Of a DNA stretch of 64,000 nucleotides, positions 38,553-46,987 are shown one piece after another; position 1 is the stretch's first letter, and the number at the start of each line of letters is the position of its first letter. A model generated the notes under the pieces. It searched no databases and was not told where the DNA came from. It worked only from the letters and a program-made list of their open reading frames with translations. The position numbers and the translations under genes are program-made. The DNA comes from Bacteroidota bacterium. GTDB taxonomy: Bacteria > Bacteroidota > Ignavibacteria > Ignavibacteriales > Melioribacteraceae. The stretch spans positions 1,160,527-1,224,526 of the forward strand of contig JAHISV010000005.1 of the NCBI GenBank assembly GCA_018818065.1, written 5' to 3'.

Positions 38553-39188
38553 ATGTGTAGAATTTTATACGTACGATCAGAGGATGAATTTAGTATAAGT
38601 GAACAATTGAAGAAGTTTGCTGAAATTTCACGCGAGAGCAAAGAGTATCAGGGACACGGTTGGGGCTCCTCGTATCAGGTAAATGGAGAGTGGCAGCACT
38701 ATCATAATATCTCTCCTATCTGGGAAGATGATCTTGAACAGTTTGCTGAGACCAAAGTGCTTATCGCTCACGCACGCAGTGCTTTTCAGGATAAGGATAT
38801 TGTAGTAGAAAATAACATGCCCTTTTACGATGAGAATTATATTTTCGTCTTCAATGGTGAACTGCAGGGTGTTCGGATAAAAGAGGAAGGAAGAATTGGG
38901 GCGGAGAAGATTTTTAATTTCATCAAACGATTCGATAAAGGGGACGCAGTAGCGATGCTAAAGAAAGGTGTTGATTTAATTAAGGGGAAGACTAACTACA
39001 TAAGAGCGATGAACATAATCATCGCGGAAAAAGATTGTGCAATAGTTTCGAGTGATTACTCAGAAGACCCTGAGTATTTCACACTCAACTATAAGCAGGA
39101 AGAACATAGAATTACCATTTGTTCCGATCCATTCATCGGCGAAAATGACTGGCATAAAATTGAAAATAATAGTGTGAGGGTGTTTTAA
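38553..39188 (+). CDS. Free-standing class II glutamine amidotransferase-like Ntn hydrolase in the LysW operon
   Basis: A 211-residue protein starting MCRILYV, which after Met removal leaves a Cys nucleophile, as in class II amidotransferases. Other family motifs: GHGWG (34-38), AHARSA (72-77, Arg75 in the position that holds the glutamine carboxylate), NNMPF (87-91) and FVFNGEL (98-104, Asn101-Gly102 oxyanion hole). There is no synthase domain. ATG 38553 lies seven bases after AGGAG; an upstream in-frame ATG would hide the Cys. Its stop overlaps the lysZ start (TAATG), so it belongs to the pathway operon. The role is inferred: deamidating Gln54 of LysW, or releasing lysine from the carrier. 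Confidence 0.85.
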   Translation: MCRILYVRSEDEFSISEQLKKFAEISRESKEYQGHGWGSSYQVNGEWQHYHNISPIWEDDLEQFAETKVLIAHARSAFQDKDIVVENNMPFYDENYIFVFNGELQGVRIKEEGRIGAEKIFNFIKRFDKGDAVAMLKKGVDLIKGKTNYIRAMNIIIAEKDCAIVSSDYSEDPEYFTLNYKQEEHRITICSDPFIGENDWHKIENNSVRVF

Positions 39189-39979
39189 TGTATATCATAA
39201 AAATTGGCGGTGGAAACGAAATTAACACTGCGGCGATTATATCCGATTTGGCAGAACTAAAGGAACAGTTTATTATTATTCATGGTGCTAACGCATATCG
39301 TGACAAGCTTGCAGAAGACCTTAAGACCCCCAAGACGGTCATTACCTCGCAATCAGGATACGAGAGTGTATTGACGGATGAAAACGCCATGGATGTGATG
39401 ATGATGGCGTACGCAGGTTATAAGAACAAGCGGATTGTTGAAATGTGTCAGCAGAAGGGAATTAATGCCATTGGTCTTTCCGGTATTGATGGACAGCTAA
39501 TCCGCGCGAAACGAAATAATGGAATACGTGTGCGTGAAGATGGTAAGACAAAAATTGTCCGTGATTTTTCTGGCAAACCAAAAGAGATTAACAGGGAACT
39601 GCTTGATCTGTTATTAAGCAATGGTTACACGCCGGTTCTTTGCGTGCCCTTGCTGGACGAAAATAACTTTGCGGTGAACAGCGAAAATGACGATATTGTG
39701 GCTCTTCTTCAGAAAGAATTTAGTGCCGAAAAGGTGATTTCTCTTATTGAAGCACCGGGTTTTCTTGATAACAAGAATGACCCCGAATCCCTCGTTAAAA
39801 CCATTTCGCAATCAGAGTTAGAACAGCGTGAAGCACAGGTTGAGGGAAGAATGAAGAGAAAAATTCTGGCACTCAGAAAGCTTTTTGCCGGAGGAGATAC
39901 TATGGTGATTTTAGCGGACGGAAGAATTGATAACCCAATTAAAAATGCCCTTAATGGGGGAGGAACAACAATATCATGA
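39188..39979 (+). CDS. lysZ: LysW-aminoadipate (glutamate) kinase
   Basis: Phosphorylates the distal carboxylate of the carrier-bound substrate. A 263-residue amino-acid kinase of the ArgB group: IIKIGGGNEINTAAIISDL at the N-terminus, GLSGIDGQLI and basic residues in the middle, SENDDIVALLQKEF and the C-terminal ALNGGGTTIS. One-base overlap with the preceding amidotransferase-like gene and four-base ATGA overlap with lysJ suggest that all three are made together. Confidence 0.93.
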   Translation: MYIIKIGGGNEINTAAIISDLAELKEQFIIIHGANAYRDKLAEDLKTPKTVITSQSGYESVLTDENAMDVMMMAYAGYKNKRIVEMCQQKGINAIGLSGIDGQLIRAKRNNGIRVREDGKTKIVRDFSGKPKEINRELLDLLLSNGYTPVLCVPLLDENNFAVNSENDDIVALLQKEFSAEKVISLIEAPGFLDNKNDPESLVKTISQSELEQREAQVEGRMKRKILALRKLFAGGDTMVILADGRIDNPIKNALNGGGTTIS

Positions 39980-41130
39980 GTGATTACAGAGAACTTCACC
40001 ACAAATATGAATTTGAAGTCTACCCGAAAAGAGATGTAGTTTTAGTGCGTGGAAAAGGCGCGCATGTATGGGATGATGAAGGAATTGAATATCTTGATCT
40101 GGCTGCCGGTATTGGCGTCGCCAGCATTGGTCATGGAAACGAAAAATTAGCGGAAGCGCTAAAACAACAGGCGCTTAATCTTATTACTGTACCTGGTATT
40201 TTTTATAATGATACCCGTGGGAAGTATTTGGAAAAATTAATTTCAATTACACCAAAGAGTTTGACTCGTGCTTTTCTATCCAACTCTGGTACTGAAGCCA
40301 TGGAAGCGGCAATTAAGTTTGCACGCTTCACTACAAAGAAAACTGATTTCATCGCAACCATGCGTGGATTTCACGGACGTTCACTTGGTGCGCTTAGCGC
40401 AACTTATAAACCGGATTACCGTGATGACTTTATGCCGCTGGTACCGGGCTTCAGTCATGTACCTTACAACAATTTCGAAAAGATGGAGGCTGCAGTAACT
40501 GAAAACACTGCCGGTATTATTCTGGAATTGATTCAGGGCGAAGGTGGTATTAACATAGCTGATAAAGAATATGTTAAGCAGATCAGGCAACTCTGTGATG
40601 ATAAAGGAATACTTTTCATTGTTGATGAAATACAGTCAGGCTTCTGCCGTACAGGTAAAATGTTTGCCTGTGAACATTACGATTTACAGCCGGACATAAT
40701 GACAGTAGCAAAAGCAATCGCAGGTGGTGTCCCCATGGGTGCAACCCTGTGCTCAGACAAGATAAACATTGAACTTGGCAAGCATGGAACCACCTTTGGC
40801 GGGAACGCCCTGGCCGCCGCTGCTGGTTTAGCAACTCTGGAAATTATGGAAGAAGAAAACCTCATCCAAAAGGCTGCCGAAAACGGAGATTACTTTGCCA
40901 ATAAATTACGCGAAATCAAGTCCGATAAAATCCGTGAAGTGCGCAATGTGGGACTTATGGTTGGTGTTGAGCTCAAAGAAAAAGTAAAACCATTTTTGGT
41001 TGAATTACTTAAAGAGAGAGTTCTTGCATTACCAGCAGGGCTAACTGTGCTTCGTCTAATGCCGCCGCTTGTAATCAGCAGAGAAGATTTGGATATTGGT
41101 GTTGAAAGGATTGCTAAGGTTCTTTCTTAA
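39976..41130 (+). CDS. lysJ: LysW-aminoadipate semialdehyde (acetylornithine-type) aminotransferase
   Basis: PLP-dependent class III aminotransferase that converts the carrier-bound semialdehyde to lysine (or ornithine) on LysW. The 384-residue protein has SNSGTEAMEAAIKFAR, the cofactor-binding LFIVDEIQSGFCRTGKMF and the Schiff-base lysine in TVAKAIAGGVPMGA. It is the last gene of the operon. The deacylase LysK, which normally releases the product next, is not encoded in this window. Confidence 0.93.
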   Translation: MSDYRELHHKYEFEVYPKRDVVLVRGKGAHVWDDEGIEYLDLAAGIGVASIGHGNEKLAEALKQQALNLITVPGIFYNDTRGKYLEKLISITPKSLTRAFLSNSGTEAMEAAIKFARFTTKKTDFIATMRGFHGRSLGALSATYKPDYRDDFMPLVPGFSHVPYNNFEKMEAAVTENTAGIILELIQGEGGINIADKEYVKQIRQLCDDKGILFIVDEIQSGFCRTGKMFACEHYDLQPDIMTVAKAIAGGVPMGATLCSDKINIELGKHGTTFGGNALAAAAGLATLEIMEEENLIQKAAENGDYFANKLREIKSDKIREVRNVGLMVGVELKEKVKPFLVELLKERVLALPAGLTVLRLMPPLVISREDLDIGVERIAKVLS

Positions 41131-41190
41131 AAATGAATAGACGTGAAATGTGAAAGGTCAAACGTGAGACGGGAAGACGTTGAAACGGAA
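41131..41190. repeat. Short degenerate direct repeat of GTGAAA-like words
   Basis: Between lysJ and its terminator the sequence repeats words of the form ACGTGAAATGTGAAAGGTCAAACGTGAGACG in imperfect register (only parts are exact; given as 41141-41171). It resembles a decayed dispersed intergenic repeat. No coding potential seen. Confidence 0.4.
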
Positions 41191-41211
41191 AGACTGAAAA
41201 ATTGAAGTAGG

Positions 41212-41237
41212 GGACGCATATATGCGTCCTTTTTTTT
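41212..41237 (+). terminator. Rho-independent terminator after the LysW operon
   Basis: GGACGCA / TGCGTCC stem with loop TATA (41212-41229), then eight Ts. It separates the LysW operon from the minus-strand HxlR gene. Confidence 0.92.
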
Positions 41238-41691
41238 ATGGATTCTCCTTAACTCTCACATCTCTTGGTCTGATTGTCTCACCGGATTCTTTTGTGACAG
41301 ATAGTTTTACTATTTCACCTGTATTCTTCTCGGCTAAGTAATATGGGTGCTGCCCCTCTTCAAGAATATGTTCGTGTGCCCACTCAAAGAAAGCCATTAA
41401 TACCTTAAATAGGTCACGTCCCTTATCGGTAAGCGTATATTCGCAGCGGCTTCTCTGGTTATCTGTTTTGTACTCATTCTTTTTGAGGAGATCCCTCTCG
41501 ACCATCAGTTTTAATTTGCTCGTAAGGACGGAGCGTGAAATCTTAAGAATACTCTGATAATCTTCGAAGCGTCTGAATCCGAAGAAACATTCACGCAGAA
41601 TAAACATAATCCACTTATCACCAATTTCATCTATTGATTTTCCAATTGGACAATCAGATCTGTCTAGTTTTTTTAGTCTTTCTATATCCAT
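41236..41691 (-). CDS. HxlR-family winged-helix transcriptional regulator
   Basis: A 151-residue DNA-binding protein. CPIGKSIDEIGDKWIMFILR and FGFRRFEDYQSIL are the HxlR pattern; the Cys near residue 14 is the conserved redox- or aldehyde-sensitive cysteine position in several members. YTLTDKGRDL is the wing. It is divergent from the hydrolase gene at 41780 with 88 bases between, so it may regulate it. An in-frame TTG at 41697 is an alternative start. Confidence 0.88.
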   Translation of the reverse strand: MDIERLKKLDRSDCPIGKSIDEIGDKWIMFILRECFFGFRRFEDYQSILKISRSVLTSKLKLMVERDLLKKNEYKTDNQRSRCEYTLTDKGRDLFKVLMAFFEWAHEHILEEGQHPYYLAEKNTGEIVKLSVTKESGETIRPRDVRVKENP

Positions 41692-41715
41692 GAGCAAAAG
41701 GTAAAGAATGAAATT

Positions 41716-41738
41716 CTAAGTTGCAAATTAGAACTTAG
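41716..41738. promoter_or_regulatory. Candidate HxlR operator
   Basis: CTAAGTT (41716-41722) and AACTTAG (41732-41738) form a 7-bp inverted repeat with a 9-base spacer, centred in the divergent promoter region. A related half, AACTTAG, recurs at 41765-41771. Binding is inferred from position only. Confidence 0.4.
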
Positions 41739-41779
41739 CTGGTTATATTTGAGTTCTAAAATAAAACTTAGGTCTGGAC

Positions 41780-42595
41780 ATGCAAAACAACATGCTAAAA
41801 GTTCTTGATTTATTTTTCCCATCCTTAGCAGCAAAAAAGGTTCATCAAATAATGTCATCACCTCATTCCAGAAAGCTAAAAAAGTTTGAGGAAAAGGCTC
41901 TCGCAAGCGCAGAAATGGTTGAGGTCAATTTTAGGAATTCGATTGTAAAAACATACACATGGGGAGGGGAACAGGAAAAAACCGTTTTTCTTATTCATGG
42001 CTGGGAAGGACATGCCGGAAATTTTGGAGCTCTAATCGAAATACTTCTTAGCAAAGGCTACAGCATTGTATCCTTCGATGCTCCTTCGCATGGTAAGAGC
42101 ACCAAAAGAAAAACCAGCATGTTTGAATTCAGTGAATTCGTTTCCATGATGATGAGCAAATACAGACCGAGTGCTTTTATCAGTCATTCTTTTGGGAGCG
42201 TAACTTCCATCAGGGCAATGAGCGAAAACCTATCCATTGATATCGAAAAGTGGTTATTAATAACTACACCAAATGATTTTAAGGATAGAGTAAATGAGAT
42301 ATCAGATTTTCTTGGGGTATCTGATAATACCAAATCTAAACTTATAAAACTTCTCGAAAAAGAGGGCGGAACCCCCTTTAGCACTATGAATATGAAATAT
42401 TTTGGAAAGAGGATACCTAATGTAAAAGATGCGTTAATCGTACATTCCGTAGATGACATTGTTCTCAGTATTGATTACGCCAGAGCGGCTCATAAGGAAT
42501 TGCCGATGTCAAGATTAATTGAAGTGGAGAAAGTCGGACATTTTAATATTCTCTGGTCTGATAAATTGAAAAGTGTTGTTGAGGATTATATGTGA
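41780..42595 (+). CDS. Alpha/beta hydrolase
   Basis: A 271-residue soluble hydrolase without a signal peptide. Seen: oxyanion loop LIHGWEGHAGNF, strand SFDAPSHGKS, nucleophile elbow SHSFGS, the acidic residue in IVHSVDDIVLS and the final His in VEKVGHFNILW. The substrate is unknown. It is divergent from an HxlR regulator; such regulators often control detoxification genes, so this may be one. Confidence 0.85.
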   Translation: MQNNMLKVLDLFFPSLAAKKVHQIMSSPHSRKLKKFEEKALASAEMVEVNFRNSIVKTYTWGGEQEKTVFLIHGWEGHAGNFGALIEILLSKGYSIVSFDAPSHGKSTKRKTSMFEFSEFVSMMMSKYRPSAFISHSFGSVTSIRAMSENLSIDIEKWLLITTPNDFKDRVNEISDFLGVSDNTKSKLIKLLEKEGGTPFSTMNMKYFGKRIPNVKDALIVHSVDDIVLSIDYARAAHKELPMSRLIEVEKVGHFNILWSDKLKSVVEDYM

Positions 42596-42786
42596 TTACT
42601 TTAAGAGGTCTTGATAAGAATTCCACCTCAAGATTTTCTACTCCCAATTAGTTATTTCAAAAAATGAAACAATTCTCCCTTATCTGCGTCTAATCATTTC
42701 AATAAGTGAAACAATTCCCTTTGGCAAGTCGGAAAGTTGCTAAAAAATATAGACCGACTGCTCAGGGCAGGCAAGAGGAGAGAATA

Positions 42787-43104
42787 TTGAAAATTCTAAC
42801 AAGACAGGAAGAGTTAATCCTTCTTACAGTTCATCAACTTGGGGATGAATCACATCTTATAAATATCAGGCAATACTTAATCGAAAATACTGATCGTGAT
42901 TGGTCGGTTAGCTCAGTATACGTTCCTCTGGACAGGCTCGCCCAAATTGGTTGTCTTAACGAGCGCATTGGAGATCCTATCGGGAAACGGGGACGCAGGG
43001 CCGTAAAATATTACAGTCTTTCTGAAGAGGGTAAGGAAGCTCTTGCAAACCACAGGGAATTAACGAACAGGTTCTGGGAAGGACTTGAAGGTATTTCGAG
43101 GTAG
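42787..43104 (+). CDS. PadR-family transcriptional regulator
   Basis: A 105-residue winged-helix protein: LTRQEELILLTVHQLG, SVSSVYVPLDRLAQIGCL and KYYSLSEEGKEAL. Start chosen at TTG 42787, six bases after AGAGGAGA; the reading frame extends upstream but adds an untypical basic stretch. It ends five bases before an FtsX-type permease gene. Small PadR genes commonly precede permeases of this prefix-domain type, and the regulator probably controls it. Confidence 0.85.
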   Translation: MKILTRQEELILLTVHQLGDESHLINIRQYLIENTDRDWSVSSVYVPLDRLAQIGCLNERIGDPIGKRGRRAVKYYSLSEEGKEALANHRELTNRFWEGLEGISR

Positions 43105-43108
43105 AGCG

Positions 43109-45718
43109 ATGGGAAAACAAATTCCTGCGATTCTTGAGAAAATTCTCGGTCTGTTTCTTCCTGAAAAGGATCGTGAATACTTACTTGGGAACTATGAGTA
43201 TCTATTTTATGAGAAGGAGAACGAATCAGGTTTCTTTGCTGCCTGCCTTTGGTATATCTGGCATATATTAAAAACTGCACCATCATTTATTATTCATAAC
43301 ATCTTCTGGGGGGGAGTAATGCTTAAAAATTATTTGAAAATTACCTGGCGGAATTTTATCCGTTATAAGGTGTATACTGGTCTTAATATTTTTGGGCTTG
43401 CTATAGGACTTGCAGCCTGCATATTAATATTTTTATGGGTTCAGGATGAATTGAGTTACGACAAATTCCATAGCCGATCTGGAAGAATATTCCGTACAGA
43501 ACAAAGATATTCCTACACTTCTGAAATTGAGCAGTGGCCAATTACTTCGGGTGCTTTTGGTCCTACCCTGGTTGAAGAATATCCGGAAATAGTTGACTTC
43601 ACAAGGATCTGGCGACAAGGATACAGACTTAAAGATTACCGAAATATGGTTAATCAATACGATATCGTGCTTACAGACAATTCAATTTTTACCATGTTTG
43701 ATTTCAATCTTCTTATCGGTGATGAATCTACGGCACTTGTTGATCCTGAAACAGTGGTAATGACGCCAGAGAAGGCCAAATTACTTTTTGGTACAACAGA
43801 TATTATCGGTAAAATACTTCCAGTGGAATGGGGAGACAGTTATATTGATTTGAAAGTGACAGGGTTATTGGAGCCGGTGCCTCATAATTCACATGCGCAA
43901 TTCGATATTGTGATTTCCATTGCTACTTTTAAAGATGGCGGTAATCTGGATCATTTTAAGTGGAATTTTCTTTATACTTATGTTTTGTTGGAAGACAATG
44001 CCAATGTGAGTGAATTGGAGCCCAAGTTATCGGCATTTATGTTCAAGCATCGTTTCCCACCGGAGGCTTTAAAGGCGCGCGGTGTAACCGAAGATAACAT
44101 CAGCGACATGGTTCAACTGAAGCTTAAACCTGTTACGTCAATTCATCTTAATCCATGCGATGAGTGGGAAATTGGACCACAGGGTAATTCGGCTTCTGTT
44201 TTTATGTTCTCGGCAATAGCATTACTTATCTTACTAATTGCCTGCATTAATTTTATTAATCTTTCAACTGCCAGGGCAAAAAAGAAAGCAAAAGAAGTTG
44301 GGATGAGAAAAGCAATTGGCGCTTATACTCATCAATTATGGAAACAATTTCTATCAGAATCTGTAGTCATTACTCTCATATCTTTAATAGTGGCTTTACT
44401 CTTTGTGATTATTACTTTACCATCGTTTAATAGTATTTCAGGTAAATTACTCTCTCTTGGTTCCATATTTAATCTGGAATATATGAGTATAATTATTGGC
44501 GTAACAGTGCTGACCGGGCTTTTGGCTGGGCTATATCCGGCAGTTTATCTTTCCTCTTTTTCGCCCACAGAAATATTCAGAAGTAGAGAAATCGCGGGCG
44601 GGGGAAAATCTGTTTTCAGAAGATATATGGTAGTTTCGCAGTTTGTAATTTCAATTACGTTGATTGTCTCAACCATTACCATTAATAACCAGATGGAATA
44701 TATCCAGACTAAATCTTTGGGTTTCGATAGGGAAAATGTTATTGTAATCCCTGCCGTTAACAAAACCATTAGAGACAATTACAATTCACTTAGAGATAAA
44801 CTGTTGTCATCTTCAGGTATTAAGTATGTCAGCTCGTCAACACGAACTCCGGGGGATAATCATTATGGTGACCAATCTTACAAGTTAAGTAACTCAGATA
44901 AAAATATTAATCTTACGTTTATAAGTGTAGACTTTGATTTCATAAATACATATGACATTCAGTTGTTGGCGGGTAGAAGTTTCTCGCGCGAATTTGGAAC
45001 TGATACAACCGGTACCTTAGTAATTAATGAGGCGGCATTAAGAAAATTTGAAATCCCCGCTGAGGAAATGATAGGAAGTACGCTTAATGGAATGAAGGTG
45101 GTTGGTGTAATAAAAGATTTCCATTTTAAATCGTTGCATAAGGAAGTGGAACCGCTTGTCCTAATACTGGACGAAGATTCTGTGGACGGAATTTCTGTTC
45201 GTCTCAGTTCAGGTAATAAAATCAGTATTCTAAAAGAGATTGAGAGATTCTGGGACGAAGTAAATCCCGGACAGGATTTCAGATTTAATTTTATTGATGA
45301 AAGGCTTAATGAACAATATGCGGCAGAAGTTAAGACAAGTACATTATTTGTCATTTTTTCTTCATTATCAATTTTAGTGGCTTGCCTCGGACTTTTCGGA
45401 CTTGCAGCATTTACGACTGAAGAAAAAACAAAGGAGATCGGTGTTCGTAAGGTGCTCGGTGCTTCCATACCTAATATCTTTTTGAATCTTGTTAAGCAGT
45501 TTACAAAATGGGTAATTGTTGCAAATCTAATTGCGTGGCCGCTGGCTTATTATATAATGGATAAATGGCTGCAGAATTTTGCCTATAGAACGGAAGTAAG
45601 TTCATGGACTTTTATTATTGCTGCAATAGTAGCTCTTATTATTGCGATAACTACGGTGAGTTTTCAATCTGTAAAGGCTGCTCTGGCAAACCCTATTAAG
45701 TCGCTAAAATACGAATAG
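43109..45718 (+). CDS. FtsX/MacB-type ABC permease with N-terminal prefix domain
   Basis: An 869-residue permease. Residues 1 to about 75 are a prefix domain with one hydrophobic segment (LGLFLPEKDREYLLGNYEYL). The MacB/FtsX architecture follows: helix GLAIGLAACILIFLWV, a large periplasmic region, three helices (ALLILLIACINFINLSTARA onward), a second periplasmic region and three C-terminal helices with EEKTKEIGVRKVLGASIPNI. No ABC ATPase is adjacent, so it would have to use one encoded elsewhere. Likely mechanotransmission or export of a peptide or lipid; substrate unknown. Confidence 0.88.
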   Translation: MGKQIPAILEKILGLFLPEKDREYLLGNYEYLFYEKENESGFFAACLWYIWHILKTAPSFIIHNIFWGGVMLKNYLKITWRNFIRYKVYTGLNIFGLAIGLAACILIFLWVQDELSYDKFHSRSGRIFRTEQRYSYTSEIEQWPITSGAFGPTLVEEYPEIVDFTRIWRQGYRLKDYRNMVNQYDIVLTDNSIFTMFDFNLLIGDESTALVDPETVVMTPEKAKLLFGTTDIIGKILPVEWGDSYIDLKVTGLLEPVPHNSHAQFDIVISIATFKDGGNLDHFKWNFLYTYVLLEDNANVSELEPKLSAFMFKHRFPPEALKARGVTEDNISDMVQLKLKPVTSIHLNPCDEWEIGPQGNSASVFMFSAIALLILLIACINFINLSTARAKKKAKEVGMRKAIGAYTHQLWKQFLSESVVITLISLIVALLFVIITLPSFNSISGKLLSLGSIFNLEYMSIIIGVTVLTGLLAGLYPAVYLSSFSPTEIFRSREIAGGGKSVFRRYMVVSQFVISITLIVSTITINNQMEYIQTKSLGFDRENVIVIPAVNKTIRDNYNSLRDKLLSSSGIKYVSSSTRTPGDNHYGDQSYKLSNSDKNINLTFISVDFDFINTYDIQLLAGRSFSREFGTDTTGTLVINEAALRKFEIPAEEMIGSTLNGMKVVGVIKDFHFKSLHKEVEPLVLILDEDSVDGISVRLSSGNKISILKEIERFWDEVNPGQDFRFNFIDERLNEQYAAEVKTSTLFVIFSSLSILVACLGLFGLAAFTTEEKTKEIGVRKVLGASIPNIFLNLVKQFTKWVIVANLIAWPLAYYIMDKWLQNFAYRTEVSSWTFIIAAIVALIIAITTVSFQSVKAALANPIKSLKYE

Positions 45719-45725
45719 TCCTTTT

Positions 45726-45747
45726 AGGGGCAGGTTATCCTGTCCCT
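45726..45747 (+). terminator. Hairpin after the permease gene, possible terminator
   Basis: AGGGGCAGG (45726-45734) pairs with CCTGTCCCT (45739-45747), including one G-U pair, around the loop TTAT. No T-tract follows, so intrinsic termination is doubtful. Confidence 0.45.
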
Positions 45748-45911
45748 CTATGGATTTAAATCATCCCCATAATTTGACCTTTACTCCAACTGATATTTTT
45801 ATTATCTCATAATATGAGATATGGTTTTAATTTCAATTGTAATCCGACAGAGTGCATTCTAATCTGAATCAAAAGCCATTCGAAAATTCTTAATAACTTC
45901 CGGGGGAGGGA

Positions 45912-46901
45912 ATGAAAAGAAGAAAATTCATCCAAAATGTCGCTATAGGTGGTGTCGGGTTGGTAGTTGGCTGTTCTGCAGATAGCAATCCCTCCGGCTC
46001 AACCCTCCCTGATGTAGACCCTCCTGATCCGGCGATAACAAAAAGCAAAATAGCCCTGGTTAAAACTTCGAACAGGAGTGAAGGGGTGAGCAGATTAATG
46101 CAAATGTTCGAATTTGAATCACCGGAGAATATGGATGTGATTTTGAAACCAAATTTTAATACTTCCGATCCACCACCAGCTTCTACACATACCGATACCT
46201 TAAGACAAATAATAACTGAACTTAATAATCGAAATGCCTCTTCCATTGAATTGTGTGAAAGAACATATCAGAATTTTGATGAGGTTATAAATGAAAAGCA
46301 AGTAAGGTTAGTAACAGATGAATTTGGAATTAGAATTACAAACCTTGATGGGAGTGATTGTACAAGATATGCCAGCAATGCTGCTTCGTGGCCGAATGGT
46401 TTTCTATTTCCCTCAAAAATAATGGATTCAAATTATATAGTAACCACTTGTTGTCTCAAAACTCACTTTATCGGGCAGATAACCATATCATTAAAATTGG
46501 GGGTTGGACTTTTACCTGCCTCAATGATGCAGACTATGCATTCTTCAACAAATATAAATAGCATGATAGCCGAGATAAATACTGCATATCAACCAAAGTT
46601 AATTATTGTTGATGGTGTAACAACTTTTATTGAAGGGGGACCTTCACAGGGAACAACGGCTGAAGGCAATGTTATGCTGGCCGGGACTGATAGACTTGCT
46701 CTGGATATTATAGGATCTGCAATATTGAAAGATCTTGGGTCACAGAGTTTAAGCGGTCCCATTATGAACATTCAACAAATAAGACGAGCAAGGGAACTCA
46801 ACCTTGGTAAATCAAATCTCGATGAAATTGAATTCATTACAGATGATGAAATTAGTTCATCCTATTCTAATAGACTAAGTGAAATTATTGCCTTAGGTTA
46901 A
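45912..46901 (+). CDS. DUF362 domain protein with twin-arginine-like lipoprotein signal
   Basis: A 329-residue protein opening MKRRKFIQNVAIGGVGL and reaching a lipobox at VVGC, which combines a twin-arginine motif with a lipoprotein site. The DUF362 pattern is present: VILKPNFN, TCCLKTH and IIVDGVTTFIEGGP. The Cys-poor ending shows no ferredoxin-type [4Fe-4S] cluster motif of the kind fused to some family members. Function unknown; export in folded form through Tat is inferred. Confidence 0.75.
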   Translation: MKRRKFIQNVAIGGVGLVVGCSADSNPSGSTLPDVDPPDPAITKSKIALVKTSNRSEGVSRLMQMFEFESPENMDVILKPNFNTSDPPPASTHTDTLRQIITELNNRNASSIELCERTYQNFDEVINEKQVRLVTDEFGIRITNLDGSDCTRYASNAASWPNGFLFPSKIMDSNYIVTTCCLKTHFIGQITISLKLGVGLLPASMMQTMHSSTNINSMIAEINTAYQPKLIIVDGVTTFIEGGPSQGTTAEGNVMLAGTDRLALDIIGSAILKDLGSQSLSGPIMNIQQIRRARELNLGKSNLDEIEFITDDEISSSYSNRLSEIIALG

Positions 46902-46987
46902 TTTACATTTGTTGAGTTTTTTAGAATTATTACCTCATTTGAATTGTTTTGTGTTATATTGCGACAAACAGAATGAGTGGCAAAATA

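Noticed and set aside
41780..42595. Alpha/beta hydrolase as the missing LysK
   Set aside because: It is a serine hydrolase, not an M20 metallopeptidase, and is separated from the operon by a strong terminator and by its own divergent regulator.
44959..45468. Minus-strand open frame of 169 codons within the permease gene
   Set aside because: It is antisense to a well-supported coding region and shows no family motif or ribosome site.
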